Notes under the pieces: generated by a model
What the model was told of the DNA's origin: nothing
Databases searched by the model: none
What the model saw: only the letters and a program-made list of their open reading frames with translations
Part shown: positions 1 through 8,850 of the stretch, in pieces
Layout: each line of letters begins with the position of its first letter
Numbering within the stretch: position 1 is the stretch's first letter
DNA from: Paenibacillus lycopersici
Lineage (GTDB): Bacteria > Bacillota > Bacilli > Paenibacillales > Paenibacillaceae
Direction of reading: 5' to 3'
DNA length: 64,000 nucleotides
NCBI RefSeq assembly: GCF_010119935.1
Contig: NZ_CP048209.1
Span: 6,162,001-6,226,000 of the forward strand
Translations under genes and position numbers: made by a program

Positions 1-1
1 G

Positions 2-820
2 CCCGGCGAACGGCATGTGGAACGGCAGCATATCGGCGTATTCGATCTGATCGTCGTATCGCGCGGGGCGCTGTTCATGGGGGAATCCGGCGAGGACGTG
101 CGGGTGGGAGCCGGCCAGGCGCTCATTCTGCGGCCGGATCTGCATCATTATCCGGCGAAGCCGTGCGAGGAGGAGACGCATTTCTATTGGATCCACTTCC
201 AGGCGCATGCGCCCTGGTCGGAGCCGGGCGAGCGGCCCGCGGCGGAGCTCACGGCCCGCTGGAGCGCGGAGCACGCCAGCCCGGGCGATTATGGCAGGCA
301 GTACGATTTGCGGCTGCCGCGCTTCGGGACGCTGCCGCAGCCGCAGGACGTGTACGGCGAGATCGAAGGGCTGCTCGCGCTTAGCGATCAAGCCGATCTG
401 GCGGGCAGCTGGAAGCAGCAGACCGTGTTTCACCAGCTGTTGTTCCGCTTATGCGGGGAAGCGCAGCAAATCCGCACGGATTCCGCGGCGGTCAAGCTTG
501 CGGAGCGTACGGCCTCTTACTTGAAAACGAATTACCGCGTCCCAATAACGAATGAGCTGCTGCGGACCGAGCTGAATTACCATCCGATCTATATCACGCG
601 ATGCATGCGCGCCGTCTATGGCCGCACGCCGAACGAATATGTGAACGAATACCGCCTGGAGCAGGCGAAGCTGCTGCTGCTGACGACGGACAAGCCCGTG
701 GCCGAGATCGCGGCGGCCGTCGGCTTCGAGGACCCGGCGTATTTCGCCCGCCGGTTCGCCCAAACCGCCGGGATGAGTCCGTCGGCGTACCGGAAGCAGT
801 TCGAGGCGCGTGGGGGCTAG
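2..820 (+). CDS. AraC-family transcriptional regulator (5' end missing)
   Basis: Its reading frame is already open at the window edge (first visible residues PGERHVER), so the gene probably starts upstream; a GTG at 17 is in frame but has no visible ribosome binding site. The visible 272 residues show an N-terminal cupin-like sensor half (GQALILRPDLHHYP) and a C-terminal pair of helix-turn-helix motifs, the second being VAEIAAAVGFEDPAYFARRF followed by GMSPSAYRKQF, the hallmark of AraC/XylS DNA-binding domains. Regulators of this build usually sense a sugar and act on adjacent carbohydrate genes; the target here is probably outside the window to the left. The class is certain, the ligand unknown. 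Confidence 0.9.
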   Translation, partial: PGERHVERQHIGVFDLIVVSRGALFMGESGEDVRVGAGQALILRPDLHHYPAKPCEEETHFYWIHFQAHAPWSEPGERPAAELTARWSAEHASPGDYGRQYDLRLPRFGTLPQPQDVYGEIEGLLALSDQADLAGSWKQQTVFHQLLFRLCGEAQQIRTDSAAVKLAERTASYLKTNYRVPITNELLRTELNYHPIYITRCMRAVYGRTPNEYVNEYRLEQAKLLLLTTDKPVAEIAAAVGFEDPAYFARRFAQTAGMSPSAYRKQFEARGG

Positions 821-913
821 TGCGGCTCGCGCCATCCGCCTACGCCTGCTTCGCTTGCACCTCGCCCTCACTTGCGCTACGCCCCCGCTCCGATCTCACT
901 CTCTGCGCACGTC

Positions 914-1567
914 CTACTTCAGCAGATCCTTATAATTGGGCGGAAAGCTGCTTGGATCCGGCCCTTTCACGTGTTCGTAGCGAACGAGCTTCACGTCCGC
1001 GATCGGCGAAATGTCGAACGTGAACTTGTCTTCCCCGACCGCGATATGCGGCCCCACCGTAGGGACGGCGTCCAGCACGATGCGGAGACTGAAACCGCGG
1101 AAGCCGTTCAACCGCTCCGTGTTCACGACGTCGACGTAATAAGGGTACAGCATCGGCGGCGACTTCAGTACATCGGCATAGCCCTTCGCCAGCTCATGCT
1201 CCATATGCGGCAGCAATAGCAGCAGCAACATGTCTTGCAGCTGCAGCTCTCTGGAATCCTGCTGCGGCGGCGGTTGGAGCTGCCGCAGCAGCTGCGGGCG
1301 AGATGGTATCTCGAACCGAAGCCGCGAGTCAGGCTGCCGCTTTTCCACCAGCGGTTTACCCTCCAGCGGCTTTTCCACCAGCGGTCCGCCTTCCGGAGGC
1401 TTGTCCGGCCGGGACTTGTCCGACCAAGGCTGCGACTTGGCCTGCAGTGCTGTCGGCTGGGCTCCGCTCGCCGAAGCCGCATACCCGGCCAGCAACATTG
1501 CGGCGGCGAGCATACACACGGCTGCCCATATGCCTACGTTGATTAATTGACGTCTCTTGCTTCGCAT
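914..1567 (-). CDS. Secreted or membrane-anchored DUF3888 protein
   Basis: 217 residues from the ATG at 1567, chosen because a GGGGGG run precedes it by 9 nt and because the product then begins with a good signal sequence (MRSKRRQLIN, then a hydrophobic stretch to about residue 35, AGYAASASG). After a proline/lysine-rich linker with repeats such as KPLEGKPLVEK, residues about 105-215 resemble DUF3888 (DMLLLLLLPHMEHELAKGY, then YYVDVVN). A longer version would start at 1606. DUF3888 proteins are extracytoplasmic and of unknown function. It stands alone between an AraC gene end and an acetyltransferase. Confidence 0.7.
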   Translation of the reverse strand: MRSKRRQLINVGIWAAVCMLAAAMLLAGYAASASGAQPTALQAKSQPWSDKSRPDKPPEGGPLVEKPLEGKPLVEKRQPDSRLRFEIPSRPQLLRQLQPPPQQDSRELQLQDMLLLLLLPHMEHELAKGYADVLKSPPMLYPYYVDVVNTERLNGFRGFSLRIVLDAVPTVGPHIAVGEDKFTFDISPIADVKLVRYEHVKGPDPSSFPPNYKDLLK

Positions 1568-1639
1568 CGCGATCATCCCCCCCGATTCTACGGATACGTT
1601 TTCCAATCGGGAGGAAATTTATCAGCCCGTCTATCGCGT

Positions 1640-2401
1640 CTATCGCGCGTACATTTCGACCCAGGCCGGCCAGAAGCCCAGACGCACGGCCAGCTGCCGC
1701 GACCGAAGATTGCTTACCTCGGTGGAGTAATAGGGAACGATCCCCTTTGCCAGGATGGCTTTCGTCAACGTGCCGACGATGGCCTGGCCGATGCCGCGGC
1801 CCTGGCATTCCGGCAGCACATCGACGCCGATCTGCCACATATGCTCGCAATCCTCGGATGCGCCGGCGATGCCAACGATCTTCCCATTCCATTCGGCGGC
1901 CGCCGCCAGCCGGTCGGGGCGGGGGCTGTCCGCCCGGAAGCCCAGCGCATGCGTGAACGCGGCATGTCGATACAGGCTCGCGATCTCGCCGTCTTCGTAC
2001 ATGGCGACGCGCACGCCTTCCGGAATGCGGTATGCCGCCAGCTCTTCCGCCGAGCAGACGTATTTCTGATCGGGTCCTGCCATGAATTGGGCGTCCGGTT
2101 CCACAAGCGCCTGCAGCTTCGCTGCCGTCTGCGCCGAAAAGAGCTGGCCGCGCGACAGCGATCCCAGCTGCTCCTCCGCCCAGGCGAAGCGATCGCGGCT
2201 GCAGGCGACGACCGCCCCGCTGCCCATCGTCGCGATGGTCAGCGAAGGGTTGCGAATCGGGAAGCGCAGCCGACCTTCCCTGCTCTGCGCCGGATGAATC
2301 GATACGCGCTCGCGAAGCAAGTCCTCTTCCGCGCACGAAAGGCTTGCGGCCAATACCGTCTTGACGGTCTGGACAACGGAACTGCGATTGGAAACGTCCA
2401 T
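1640..2401 (-). CDS. GNAT-family N-acetyltransferase
   Basis: 253 residues. The GNAT fold lies in the C-terminal half, with an acetyl-CoA-binding motif A CQGRGIGQAI near residues 196-205 and the typical ending SRQLAVRLGFWPAWVEMY. The first 120 residues are less recognisable, as in two-part GNAT enzymes. The ATG at 2401 is supported by AGGAGGGG about 7 nt upstream. It directly follows a broken GNAT gene on the same strand with only 12 bp between them. The acetyl acceptor cannot be predicted. Confidence 0.85.
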   Translation of the reverse strand: MDVSNRSSVVQTVKTVLAASLSCAEEDLLRERVSIHPAQSREGRLRFPIRNPSLTIATMGSGAVVACSRDRFAWAEEQLGSLSRGQLFSAQTAAKLQALVEPDAQFMAGPDQKYVCSAEELAAYRIPEGVRVAMYEDGEIASLYRHAAFTHALGFRADSPRPDRLAAAAEWNGKIVGIAGASEDCEHMWQIGVDVLPECQGRGIGQAIVGTLTKAILAKGIVPYYSTEVSNLRSRQLAVRLGFWPAWVEMYAR

Positions 2402-2413
2402 GCTCTGCCCCTC

Positions 2414-2683
2414 CTACAATAATTTTCGCATAACGAAATTATCTAATCGCACACAATTGCGAAAACCGACGAGCTGCCCGCCGATTTCGGCGACGCAGCT
2501 CCGATTGCGGGCTAACGATGCCAGCCAGCTCGCCGCCCGTTCCGCCTCTTCGCCCGGCGGAGCCCAGTCTTCCAGCTGCTCCCGCGCATAGTCCCGTTTG
2601 TTGACGGCATGCACGGTTTCGTAGAACAGCGAGACGATCGCCGCGATATCGGAAGCGCGAAATTGACGAATAACGATATCCAT
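2414..2683 (-). pseudogene. Truncated GNAT acetyltransferase fragment
   Basis: 89 codons from the ATG at 2683 (GAAGGAG 7 nt upstream; an in-frame TTG lies at 2689). The first 75 residues match the start of small GNAT enzymes: MDIVIRQFRASDIAAIVSLF, then ETVHAVNKRDYAREQLEDWAP and a CVAEIGGQLVGF strand. At the point where strand 4 and the acetyl-CoA loop (Q/RxxGxG/A) should follow, the frame runs into an unrelated tail (RNCVRLDNFVMRKLL) and stops. The missing half is not found in either neighbouring frame, so this looks like a deletion remnant. The ribosome binding site is intact, so a short product could still be made. Confidence 0.7.
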
Positions 2684-2722
2684 TCCCAAGCTCCTTCGGA
2701 TTATTATTTTGCATATTATAAA

Positions 2723-3199
2723 CTATTCCAGGCGATCCGCGTACGAACGAAGGCCATGAGCGAACGGCTGCACGCTTTCCGGGGAGAGGTCCAGCACCGC
2801 GCCCATCAACGTGCGGACCGAAGCCGCGGATTCGCCCGCATCGAATTGCGCAAGCGCATAGAAGCAGCGCAGCCCCATATGATTCGGGAATTGTTCCGCC
2901 GCATCCCGAAGCACGGTCACGGCTTCTTCGGCCAGGCCGGCGTTCCGCAAACTGGAGCCAAGACCCAGTAATGCCGTACAGCGCTGCTCATGAGGCAATC
3001 CAAGCGCTATGGCCCGCTCGTAATATGGGATCGCCTGCGCTTCAAGATCCATTGCATCCAGCGTCAACCCGATCTCGAACGGGACGAAAGGGTGATCGCC
3101 GTCGGTTTGCTCAAGCGGATGAAGCAGCGCCAAAGCCCCTTGGGCATCGCCTGCCAAACGCCGCTGCGCGGCTTCCCGTAAAACCTGAAACACCTGCAT
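2723..3199 (-). CDS. Tetratricopeptide-repeat protein
   Basis: 158 residues, all helical, with TPR-like helix pairs (AQAIPYYERAIALGLPHEQR, LGLGSSLRNAGLAEEAVTVL, ALAQFDAGESAASVRTLMGA) resembling the TPR_5 group of small cytosolic proteins in Bacillota. No signal peptide or membrane segment. AAGGAGG lies 7 nt before the ATG. Such proteins act as protein-binding scaffolds; no partner is suggested by the context (acetyltransferase remnant on one side, Nudix hydrolase on the other). Confidence 0.8.
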   Translation of the reverse strand: MQVFQVLREAAQRRLAGDAQGALALLHPLEQTDGDHPFVPFEIGLTLDAMDLEAQAIPYYERAIALGLPHEQRCTALLGLGSSLRNAGLAEEAVTVLRDAAEQFPNHMGLRCFYALAQFDAGESAASVRTLMGAVLDLSPESVQPFAHGLRSYADRLE

Positions 3200-3284
3200 C
3201 GGATCGCCTCCTTCTTCATATTCGCACGATCACCGCCATTTGACCGCAGCCCCGGCGCCACGCGCCGCCGGCACCGCACAACGA

Positions 3285-3313
3285 CAAAACTGCCGGTCGT
3301 TTCTGCCGGCAGT
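3285..3313 (-). terminator. Intrinsic terminator downstream of the Nudix gene
   Basis: An 8-bp perfect stem (ACTGCCGG / CCGGCAGT) with a 9-nt loop. On the minus strand it is followed by TTTTG. It lies about 90 nt past the stop of the Nudix gene. Confidence 0.6.
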
Positions 3314-3399
3314 CCATGTTGGTCATCGCTGTTCAAACTATGCTTAATCGCCTATGCTTATCCGCGTGAGCCGCGGCTTTGCGCAATTGCCCCGCTTGG

Positions 3400-3831
3400 C
3401 TACCAGCCTACGCTTTCGAACCACATTCGGCTATGGTCCTTCTCGATCGCCTGCCTTATGTAACCGATCATATTATCCGGCAATTCGCGCAGGTGATACC
3501 AAGCCAGCTCCTCGCATTTATGCGGCTCGATATTCGTGATTTCGCCCTGCCATGCGCGGACCTTCAAATAAAAATCGATCCACTCCGAGCTGACGTTCTT
3601 CCGATGGATAACGCCCACGATATCCAAGTCCTCCGGCAAAATATCGACGCCCGCCTCTTCCTTCGCTTCCCGGATCGCGGCGGTCTTCACTTCTTCGCCG
3701 CCGTCGATTCTGCCCGCCACGACGCTCCATTTGCCGTCCTCGAAGCCGGTATTCTGCCGCTTGAGCAGCAATACGCGTTCGTCTTGAAAGAAGAGCAGGT
3801 GGACAGCCCCGTAAAAAATCGGTGTATGCAT
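3400..3831 (-). CDS. Nudix hydrolase
   Basis: 143 residues from the ATG at 3831 (GGAGG 11 nt upstream); alternative in-frame starts at 3849 and 3855 would add up to 8 residues. The Nudix box is complete: G, five residues, E, seven residues, then REAKEEAGV, within GRIDGGEEVKTAAIREAKEE. This box binds the metal ions that help hydrolyse a nucleoside diphosphate linked to another group. The rest (PIFYGAVHLLFFQDERVLLL) is the usual first strand pair. Size and sequence fit the general ADP-ribose/NTP pyrophosphatase-like group; the substrate is not predictable. Confidence 0.9.
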   Translation of the reverse strand: MHTPIFYGAVHLLFFQDERVLLLKRQNTGFEDGKWSVVAGRIDGGEEVKTAAIREAKEEAGVDILPEDLDIVGVIHRKNVSSEWIDFYLKVRAWQGEITNIEPHKCEELAWYHLRELPDNMIGYIRQAIEKDHSRMWFESVGW

Positions 3832-4187
3832 GCTTGTATGATCCTCCATAGTCAATCAGGCGGCAAGCGCCTCTTCCTTAATGTGATGGATTGTTCCGCA
3901 ACGCGACCCGCCGCTCCATGCTCAAGCTCATCCCCCGGGACAAGCGTCTCCCGAGAGCAGGGCCGATTTCAGCATACCACGCGGACGGCGATAGGCGTAT
4001 CTTCTTTTTCCCGGCTTGCAGGCAGACCGTTTCGGACGCTTCGGACGGAGGGCGTTCACGCGCACGCATGCCGCTTCCCCGCCTTCGTTCCAGGGTGAGC
4101 CCCCGTCCAAGGTCCGTTTTGGCGAAGCCGAATGAAGCCTATAATTGGCCCATACATCGTACATATCAAATTCCGGAGGAACTTAAA
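3832..4187. other. 356-bp divergent intergenic region
   Basis: It separates the Nudix gene (minus) from a membrane-protein gene (plus). A perfect -10 hexamer TATAAT is at 4140-4145 on the plus strand; the best -35 at the right distance is weak (TTTTGG, 4117-4122). GGAGGA at 4175-4180 is the ribosome binding site of the downstream gene. An open frame upstream of the TTG at 4188 runs back to 3891 but has no ribosome binding site and a proline/arginine-rich, non-protein-like composition. Confidence 0.55.
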
Positions 4188-4910
4188 TTGAAAGACGAGC
4201 TGCAGCGAACGTTACATGGAATCATCGAATCCGGTTCGAAATCCAACGCCGCCGTGAATGAAATCATTCACGATTATACGAAGTTTCATGCCGTACTCGT
4301 CATTGTCGGCGGAGGCTTCTTCCTGCTATTCGCTTGGCTTAGCCTATTGTTCTGGACTGCATTCGGACGATCGCCCAAGATCGGTCACGCCAGATGGAGC
4401 TTTGCCAGTAAAACCTATTTTTCGTTCGGACTACTGAGCAGCAGCGTCGCTTTAATCATCATGCTCATTGCGATCGTCAATCTGACAACGACCTTGCATC
4501 CGCTGCACGGGTTCTCCTTCGTTGTCGATTCATTGGAATTAACCGATGGGGCAACGTACAAGGACGAACTGAAAAATGCGGTTAACGATTGGGTGCAATC
4601 GGGCCATTCAGCGCTCCCGCCGATTCTTCAAGAAAGGATTGATAGCCGGATCGAGTTTCATACTACGAAAGCGATCGGCAGCGGGCTATTGTTGATCCTG
4701 TCCGCGGGGCTTAGCCTCTATCTGTGGCGCGCATTAGTAAGAAGGGCGAATTCGAACGATTCAACATGGGGACTGAAGGAAAAAGCTTACTTTACGCTCG
4801 GACATGCGACGGTTGCCTTGTCCTTGTTAATGGTGGTGATCGTAGCTGCGAATATACAAGGCGCATTAGCGCCGATGACAATATTCATAGTCAATTTGTT
4901 TAGCAGCTAA
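4188..4910 (+). CDS. Four-helix membrane protein with internal duplication
   Basis: 240 residues from a TTG start at 4188, chosen because GGAGGA sits exactly 7 nt upstream and the product begins with a sensible soluble helix. Predicted membrane helices at about 34-56, 77-99, 161-180 and 201-222. The two halves are related: SKTYFSFGLLSSSVALIIML in the first matches EKAYFTLGHATVALSLLMVV in the second. Each half ends just after an Asn-containing helix, so the protein looks like a duplicated two-helix unit. Base composition is lower in GC than its neighbours, hinting at a different origin. I do not recognise the family; function unknown. Confidence 0.75.
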   Translation: MKDELQRTLHGIIESGSKSNAAVNEIIHDYTKFHAVLVIVGGGFFLLFAWLSLLFWTAFGRSPKIGHARWSFASKTYFSFGLLSSSVALIIMLIAIVNLTTTLHPLHGFSFVVDSLELTDGATYKDELKNAVNDWVQSGHSALPPILQERIDSRIEFHTTKAIGSGLLLILSAGLSLYLWRALVRRANSNDSTWGLKEKAYFTLGHATVALSLLMVVIVAANIQGALAPMTIFIVNLFSS

Positions 4911-4996
4911 ACGCACTTTTTAAGGCAGGACAGCCATAGCAAAGCGACAATCTAGCTACATAAGAACGTCAGCGTGACGCCTTTCCGCAGCATGCC

Positions 4997-5056
4997 AACA
5001 AGGAGCCGCCCGCGATCAGCCGCACTTGCGCGGCCGATGACGGACGGCTCCTTGTT
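4997..5056. terminator. Hairpin between convergent genes
   Basis: A perfect 12-bp stem, AACAAGGAGCCG (4997-5008) with CGGCTCCTTGTT (5045-5056), sits between the convergent membrane-protein gene and the GH127 gene. It lacks a long T run, but its position suggests a bidirectional terminator. Confidence 0.5.
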
Positions 5057-5092
5057 CATTGCAGCGATGCGGCTCGCAGCATCCGCAGACGG

Positions 5093-6937
5093 CTAGAAAC
5101 GGTACAACTGCCGATCCTCCGCCTCGCGCACCCACACCTGCATGAATCCCGCTTCCCGGTTATCCCATGCATAGTACGGCGTCAATACGAGCGGCATGCC
5201 TTCGGCCGTGTGACCGCGCAGCACGGTTACGCCGCCGAGCAGCTCCTCGCGGTGTTCGACGGCGAACGGCGCATGCGGGGACAACGCGAACGCGTCGTAA
5301 TCCAGCCCTTCATTGCCGGTCTGCTCGACGCAGTAGACGACAGGCCCGCGCTGGATCGCGATTCTGCCGCGGTTCGCTTCCGCCTCCGGACGGGAACGGA
5401 CCGTTTCGACGGGCATATCGAGGTCAAGCAGCACGGTATCGCCTGGCGACCACTTCCGGTTCAGGACGATATAGCCCTTCTCCAATCTCGCCTCGTTATC
5501 CCCCAGCCGTCCTTCTTCCTGCAGCGATACGCGGTAGCCCCGGCACCAGCCCGGCACGCGGAGCCGGATCTCGAACTCGCCCGCCTGTTCCGGCAGTACG
5601 GCGAGCGCGATCCGCCCCTCCCACGGGTACGCCGTGGACTGAATGAGCCGCACCTTCCGCCCGTCCGCCGCCGCAATCGTCGTCTCGCCGTCCATGTATT
5701 GATTGACGGCAATCCCGTTCTCCGTGACGGCGTACGCATACTGGCCGATCGCCGGCAGGAACCGGACGAGGTTCGTCGGGCAGCACGAGGTGTGGAACCA
5801 TTCCACCCGGTGGTGTTCGCCCTTGGAAGCCAGCGGGTTGACGTAGAAGAATTTGTCGCCGGAGAGCGAAATGCCCGCAAGCGCGCCGTTGAACATTTCC
5901 CGCTCCACGATATCCGCATATTTCCCGTCGCCGTGCAGCAGGTTCATCCGGTGATTCCAGAACGCCATCGCAATCGCGGCGCAGGTCTCGCAATACGCCG
6001 ATTCATTGGGCAGGTCGTAATCGCTCGTGAACCCTTCGTTATGCAGCGATGGCCCGATGCCGCCCGTCAGGTACATGTTGCGCTCGGTCGTATGCGCCCA
6101 CACCCGGTCCAGCGCCTCGACGTAGGCCGTGTCGCCCGAAGCCAGCACCACGTCCGCCATGGCGGTGTACAGGTACATCGCCCGAACCGCGTGCCCTTTC
6201 ACTTCCCGGATATCCCGCACCGGGACATCGTCCTGGCAATAAGCCGGTCCCCATTCGGGCTTATCCCAAATCATGCCGACGCCGTGGCCGTGGCCGCGTT
6301 CCTCCAGCAGCCAAAGCCCCAGCTTCCAGTACCGTTCTTCGCCCGTGATGCGGTACAGCTTCACGAGCGCAAGCTCGATCTCCTCGTGGCCCTCGGCCCA
6401 ATGCCGTTTGCCCGGGCCGAACACGGCGTCGTAATGGTCGGCGAGCCTGCAGGCGACATCCAGCAGCCGCCGCTTGCCCGTCGCTTGATAGTAGGCGACC
6501 GCCGCCTCGATCAGATGGCCGCCGTTGTACATTTCATGCTTCTCCATGTCCGTCCATTTGCGGTCCGGCGCTTCGAGCGTGAAGTAGGCGCACAGGTAGC
6601 CGTCGCTCTCCTGGGCGGCTTCGATCAATTCGACAATCCGGTCGATCTCCGCTTCGAGCGACGGATCGGGCTCGGTCATCAGCGCATACGCCGCCCCCTC
6701 CAGCACTTTGTACACGTCGGAATCGTTGTAGTAGATGCCCTCGAATTTGCCTTCGGTCAAGCCGCCGGCCACCGCGAAATTCGCAATCCGGTGCGTCGAC
6801 TCGCATTGATCCAGGCAAACGCCGATCGTCACGCTCTTCAGCACTTCCAGCCGCCGACGCCAGAACGCGCCTTGAATATTCACGCTGGAGAACGGAACGC
6901 CCTGCCAGCCTTTAACGGAATGGTCTATCTTCGACAT
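5093..6937 (-). CDS. GH127 family glycoside hydrolase, probable beta-L-arabinofuranosidase
   Basis: 614 residues, the usual length for GH127 (formerly DUF1680). The enzyme has an (alpha/alpha)6 barrel followed by beta domains. Family knowledge from HypBA1: a zinc ion held by Glu, Cys, Cys, Cys, one of the cysteines being the nucleophile. Here the matching residues are E317 and C319 (in YCETC) and C385-C386 (in FHTSCCPTN); E301 matches the proposed acid/base. All are present, so it should be active. No signal peptide, so it acts in the cytosol on imported oligosaccharides. It is the last gene of the ABC-transporter run to its right, 37 bp after the second permease, suggesting that this transporter brings in arabinofuranosyl oligosaccharides from plant cell walls or extensins. 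Confidence 0.92.
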   Translation of the reverse strand: MSKIDHSVKGWQGVPFSSVNIQGAFWRRRLEVLKSVTIGVCLDQCESTHRIANFAVAGGLTEGKFEGIYYNDSDVYKVLEGAAYALMTEPDPSLEAEIDRIVELIEAAQESDGYLCAYFTLEAPDRKWTDMEKHEMYNGGHLIEAAVAYYQATGKRRLLDVACRLADHYDAVFGPGKRHWAEGHEEIELALVKLYRITGEERYWKLGLWLLEERGHGHGVGMIWDKPEWGPAYCQDDVPVRDIREVKGHAVRAMYLYTAMADVVLASGDTAYVEALDRVWAHTTERNMYLTGGIGPSLHNEGFTSDYDLPNESAYCETCAAIAMAFWNHRMNLLHGDGKYADIVEREMFNGALAGISLSGDKFFYVNPLASKGEHHRVEWFHTSCCPTNLVRFLPAIGQYAYAVTENGIAVNQYMDGETTIAAADGRKVRLIQSTAYPWEGRIALAVLPEQAGEFEIRLRVPGWCRGYRVSLQEEGRLGDNEARLEKGYIVLNRKWSPGDTVLLDLDMPVETVRSRPEAEANRGRIAIQRGPVVYCVEQTGNEGLDYDAFALSPHAPFAVEHREELLGGVTVLRGHTAEGMPLVLTPYYAWDNREAGFMQVWVREAEDRQLYRF

Positions 6938-6974
6938 GCTTGCCAGCCTCCTCGATTTCTGTGCTCGTCCTTCC

Positions 6975-7805
6975 TTATCCTTTCAACCCCGTCAGCGTAA
7001 TTCCTTCCAGGAAGTAGCGCTGTCCGATCAAGAAGACCGCGACGCACGGCAGCACGACGACCGCCGATGCCGCCATCAGCAGGTCCCACTGCGCGGTGTA
7101 GCTGCCCTGGAACATCTGCAAGCCAAGCGCAAGCGTGAACTTGCTGTCGCTCTTCAAGTAAATGAGCGGTCCCATGAAGTCGTTCCACGAGCCGAGAAAC
7201 GTGAACAGCGCCACGACGATGACCGCGGAGCGGCTGAGCGGCAGCAGAATGCGCCAATAAATTTGAAAATAACTCGCGCCGTCCACGAAAGCCGCCTCGT
7301 CGAAATCCTGCGGAATCGTCAAGTAAAACTGGCGCAGCAGGAAGATATTGAAGATGCCGCCGCCGAAATACGCCGGTACGATCAGCGGATAGAACGTATC
7401 GTAGAACCCGAGCGTCTTCCAGCCGAGGAAGCTTGGGATTAACGTCACCGCTCCGGGCAGCATCATCGCCGACATCAGCACCGCGAAGACCATATCCCGG
7501 CCCTTCCAACGGATGCGCGAGAAACCGAACGCGGCGACCGTGCTGGACACCACCGTTCCGAGCAGGACGCCCGCGACGATGATGAGCGTGTTCTTGAAGA
7601 AGGCGCCGAACGGCACGACCGTCATGGCGTTCTTGAAATTGTCGAAGTGGAACGGCCGCGGCCACCACTCCGGCGGCATGATGAAGATTTGAGACAGATC
7701 CATGACGGAGCTGCGAAGCAGCCAGACGAACGGCACGATGAACATCGCGGAGACGATCAGCAGGGCGACATACCCCGCGGCAAGCTTCATCCTGGATTCT
7801 CTCAT
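6975..7805 (-). CDS. Carbohydrate ABC transporter permease (MalG type)
   Basis: 276 residues with six membrane helices and the permease EAA loop (DEAAFVDGASYFQIYWRILLPL), which docks on the ATPase. The ATG at 7805 overlaps the stop of the preceding permease (ATGA), with GAGGGGG just upstream; an open frame reaching further back is the overlapping shadow of that gene. It forms the CUT1-type membrane channel together with the neighbouring permease and the lipoprotein. No ATPase gene is present in the locus. Confidence 0.95.
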   Translation of the reverse strand: MRESRMKLAAGYVALLIVSAMFIVPFVWLLRSSVMDLSQIFIMPPEWWPRPFHFDNFKNAMTVVPFGAFFKNTLIIVAGVLLGTVVSSTVAAFGFSRIRWKGRDMVFAVLMSAMMLPGAVTLIPSFLGWKTLGFYDTFYPLIVPAYFGGGIFNIFLLRQFYLTIPQDFDEAAFVDGASYFQIYWRILLPLSRSAVIVVALFTFLGSWNDFMGPLIYLKSDSKFTLALGLQMFQGSYTAQWDLLMAASAVVVLPCVAVFLIGQRYFLEGITLTGLKG

Positions 7806-8758
7806 GTTCTGTCCCCCTCGTAGTGCACCCAGGATTTCGAGGTTTTGAATACGATGACCGTGAAGATCAGGATAATGACGAAGAGCACCCATGCCAGCGC
7901 GGACGCGTAGCCCATCTCGGTGTCCCGGAACGCGGTCCGCCACAGGTAAAACACGAAGAACAAGCTTTTGTTGTTCGGCCCGCCCTGCGTCAGGATGTAC
8001 GCCTCGCTGAACACCTGGAAGGAGCCGATGATCGTCATGATCGTATTGAAGAAGATCGTCGGCGTCACCATCGGAACGGTAATGTGACGCAGCTTGTGGA
8101 ACCAGCCGCCGCCGTCGACGTCGATGGCCTCGTAATACTGCTTCGGAATGCCGGACAGCCCGGCCAAGAAAATGATAACGGTGCCGCCGATGCCCCATAA
8201 GGTGGTGAGCACGATGGACGGAATGACGCTCGCCTCCCCGAACAGCCAGCTGCTCGTCGGAAGATGCAGCTTCTCGAGCGCCGTATTGACGAGGCCGAGG
8301 TCTGGGTTCAGCAGCCATAGCCAAATCATGGAGGAGGCCACGGCCGGCACGATGCTCGGCAAGTAAATGATCGTCCGGAACACGGAGCGGCCCTTGACGT
8401 TCATATTCAGCAGAAGCGCCAGGATGAACGAGATGACGATAACCGCCGGGACGCGCAGCACGACGAAATAGAACGTCGTGCCGAGCGATTGGTAGAACAA
8501 ATCGTCCTCGCCCGAGAACAGCTTCGCGTAATTGTCGAATCCGATAAAAGTCGTGTGCGCCTTGAAAACGTTATAGTCCGTCAAGCTTAAGTAGAAGCTG
8601 GCAACCATCGGTCCCAGCGTGAAAATCAGAAATCCGAGTATGGCCGGCGCCGTGAACAGCAGGCCGTAAAACAATGCTTTCCGCTCCCTTGCGCTCATGC
8701 GCCCCCGCGCCGCCTTCGCTTCCGGCGCGGCGGGTCTTCCCAGAGCCGGTACTGCCAT
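7802..8758 (-). CDS. Carbohydrate ABC transporter permease (MalF/UgpA type)
   Basis: 318 residues from the ATG at 8758, which has AGGAGGT 7 nt upstream; an upstream in-frame start at 8803 lacks a ribosome binding site. Six membrane helices, first one at LLFTAPAILGFLIFTLGPMV, and the EAA loop YEAIDVDGGGWFHKLRHITV. It lies 92 bp after the binding-protein gene and overlaps the next permease by 4 bp, so translation is likely coupled. Confidence 0.95.
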   Translation of the reverse strand: MAVPALGRPAAPEAKAARGRMSARERKALFYGLLFTAPAILGFLIFTLGPMVASFYLSLTDYNVFKAHTTFIGFDNYAKLFSGEDDLFYQSLGTTFYFVVLRVPAVIVISFILALLLNMNVKGRSVFRTIIYLPSIVPAVASSMIWLWLLNPDLGLVNTALEKLHLPTSSWLFGEASVIPSIVLTTLWGIGGTVIIFLAGLSGIPKQYYEAIDVDGGGWFHKLRHITVPMVTPTIFFNTIMTIIGSFQVFSEAYILTQGGPNNKSLFFVFYLWRTAFRDTEMGYASALAWVLFVIILIFTVIVFKTSKSWVHYEGDRT

Positions 8759-8850
8759 GCCGACTACCTCCTGTCTATGCAAGAGGACAGCGTTCTTGGG
8801 CAAGAACCGCTGTCCCCATGCCTGTCTGTCATCCGCGGCTGCGGAAGGCG

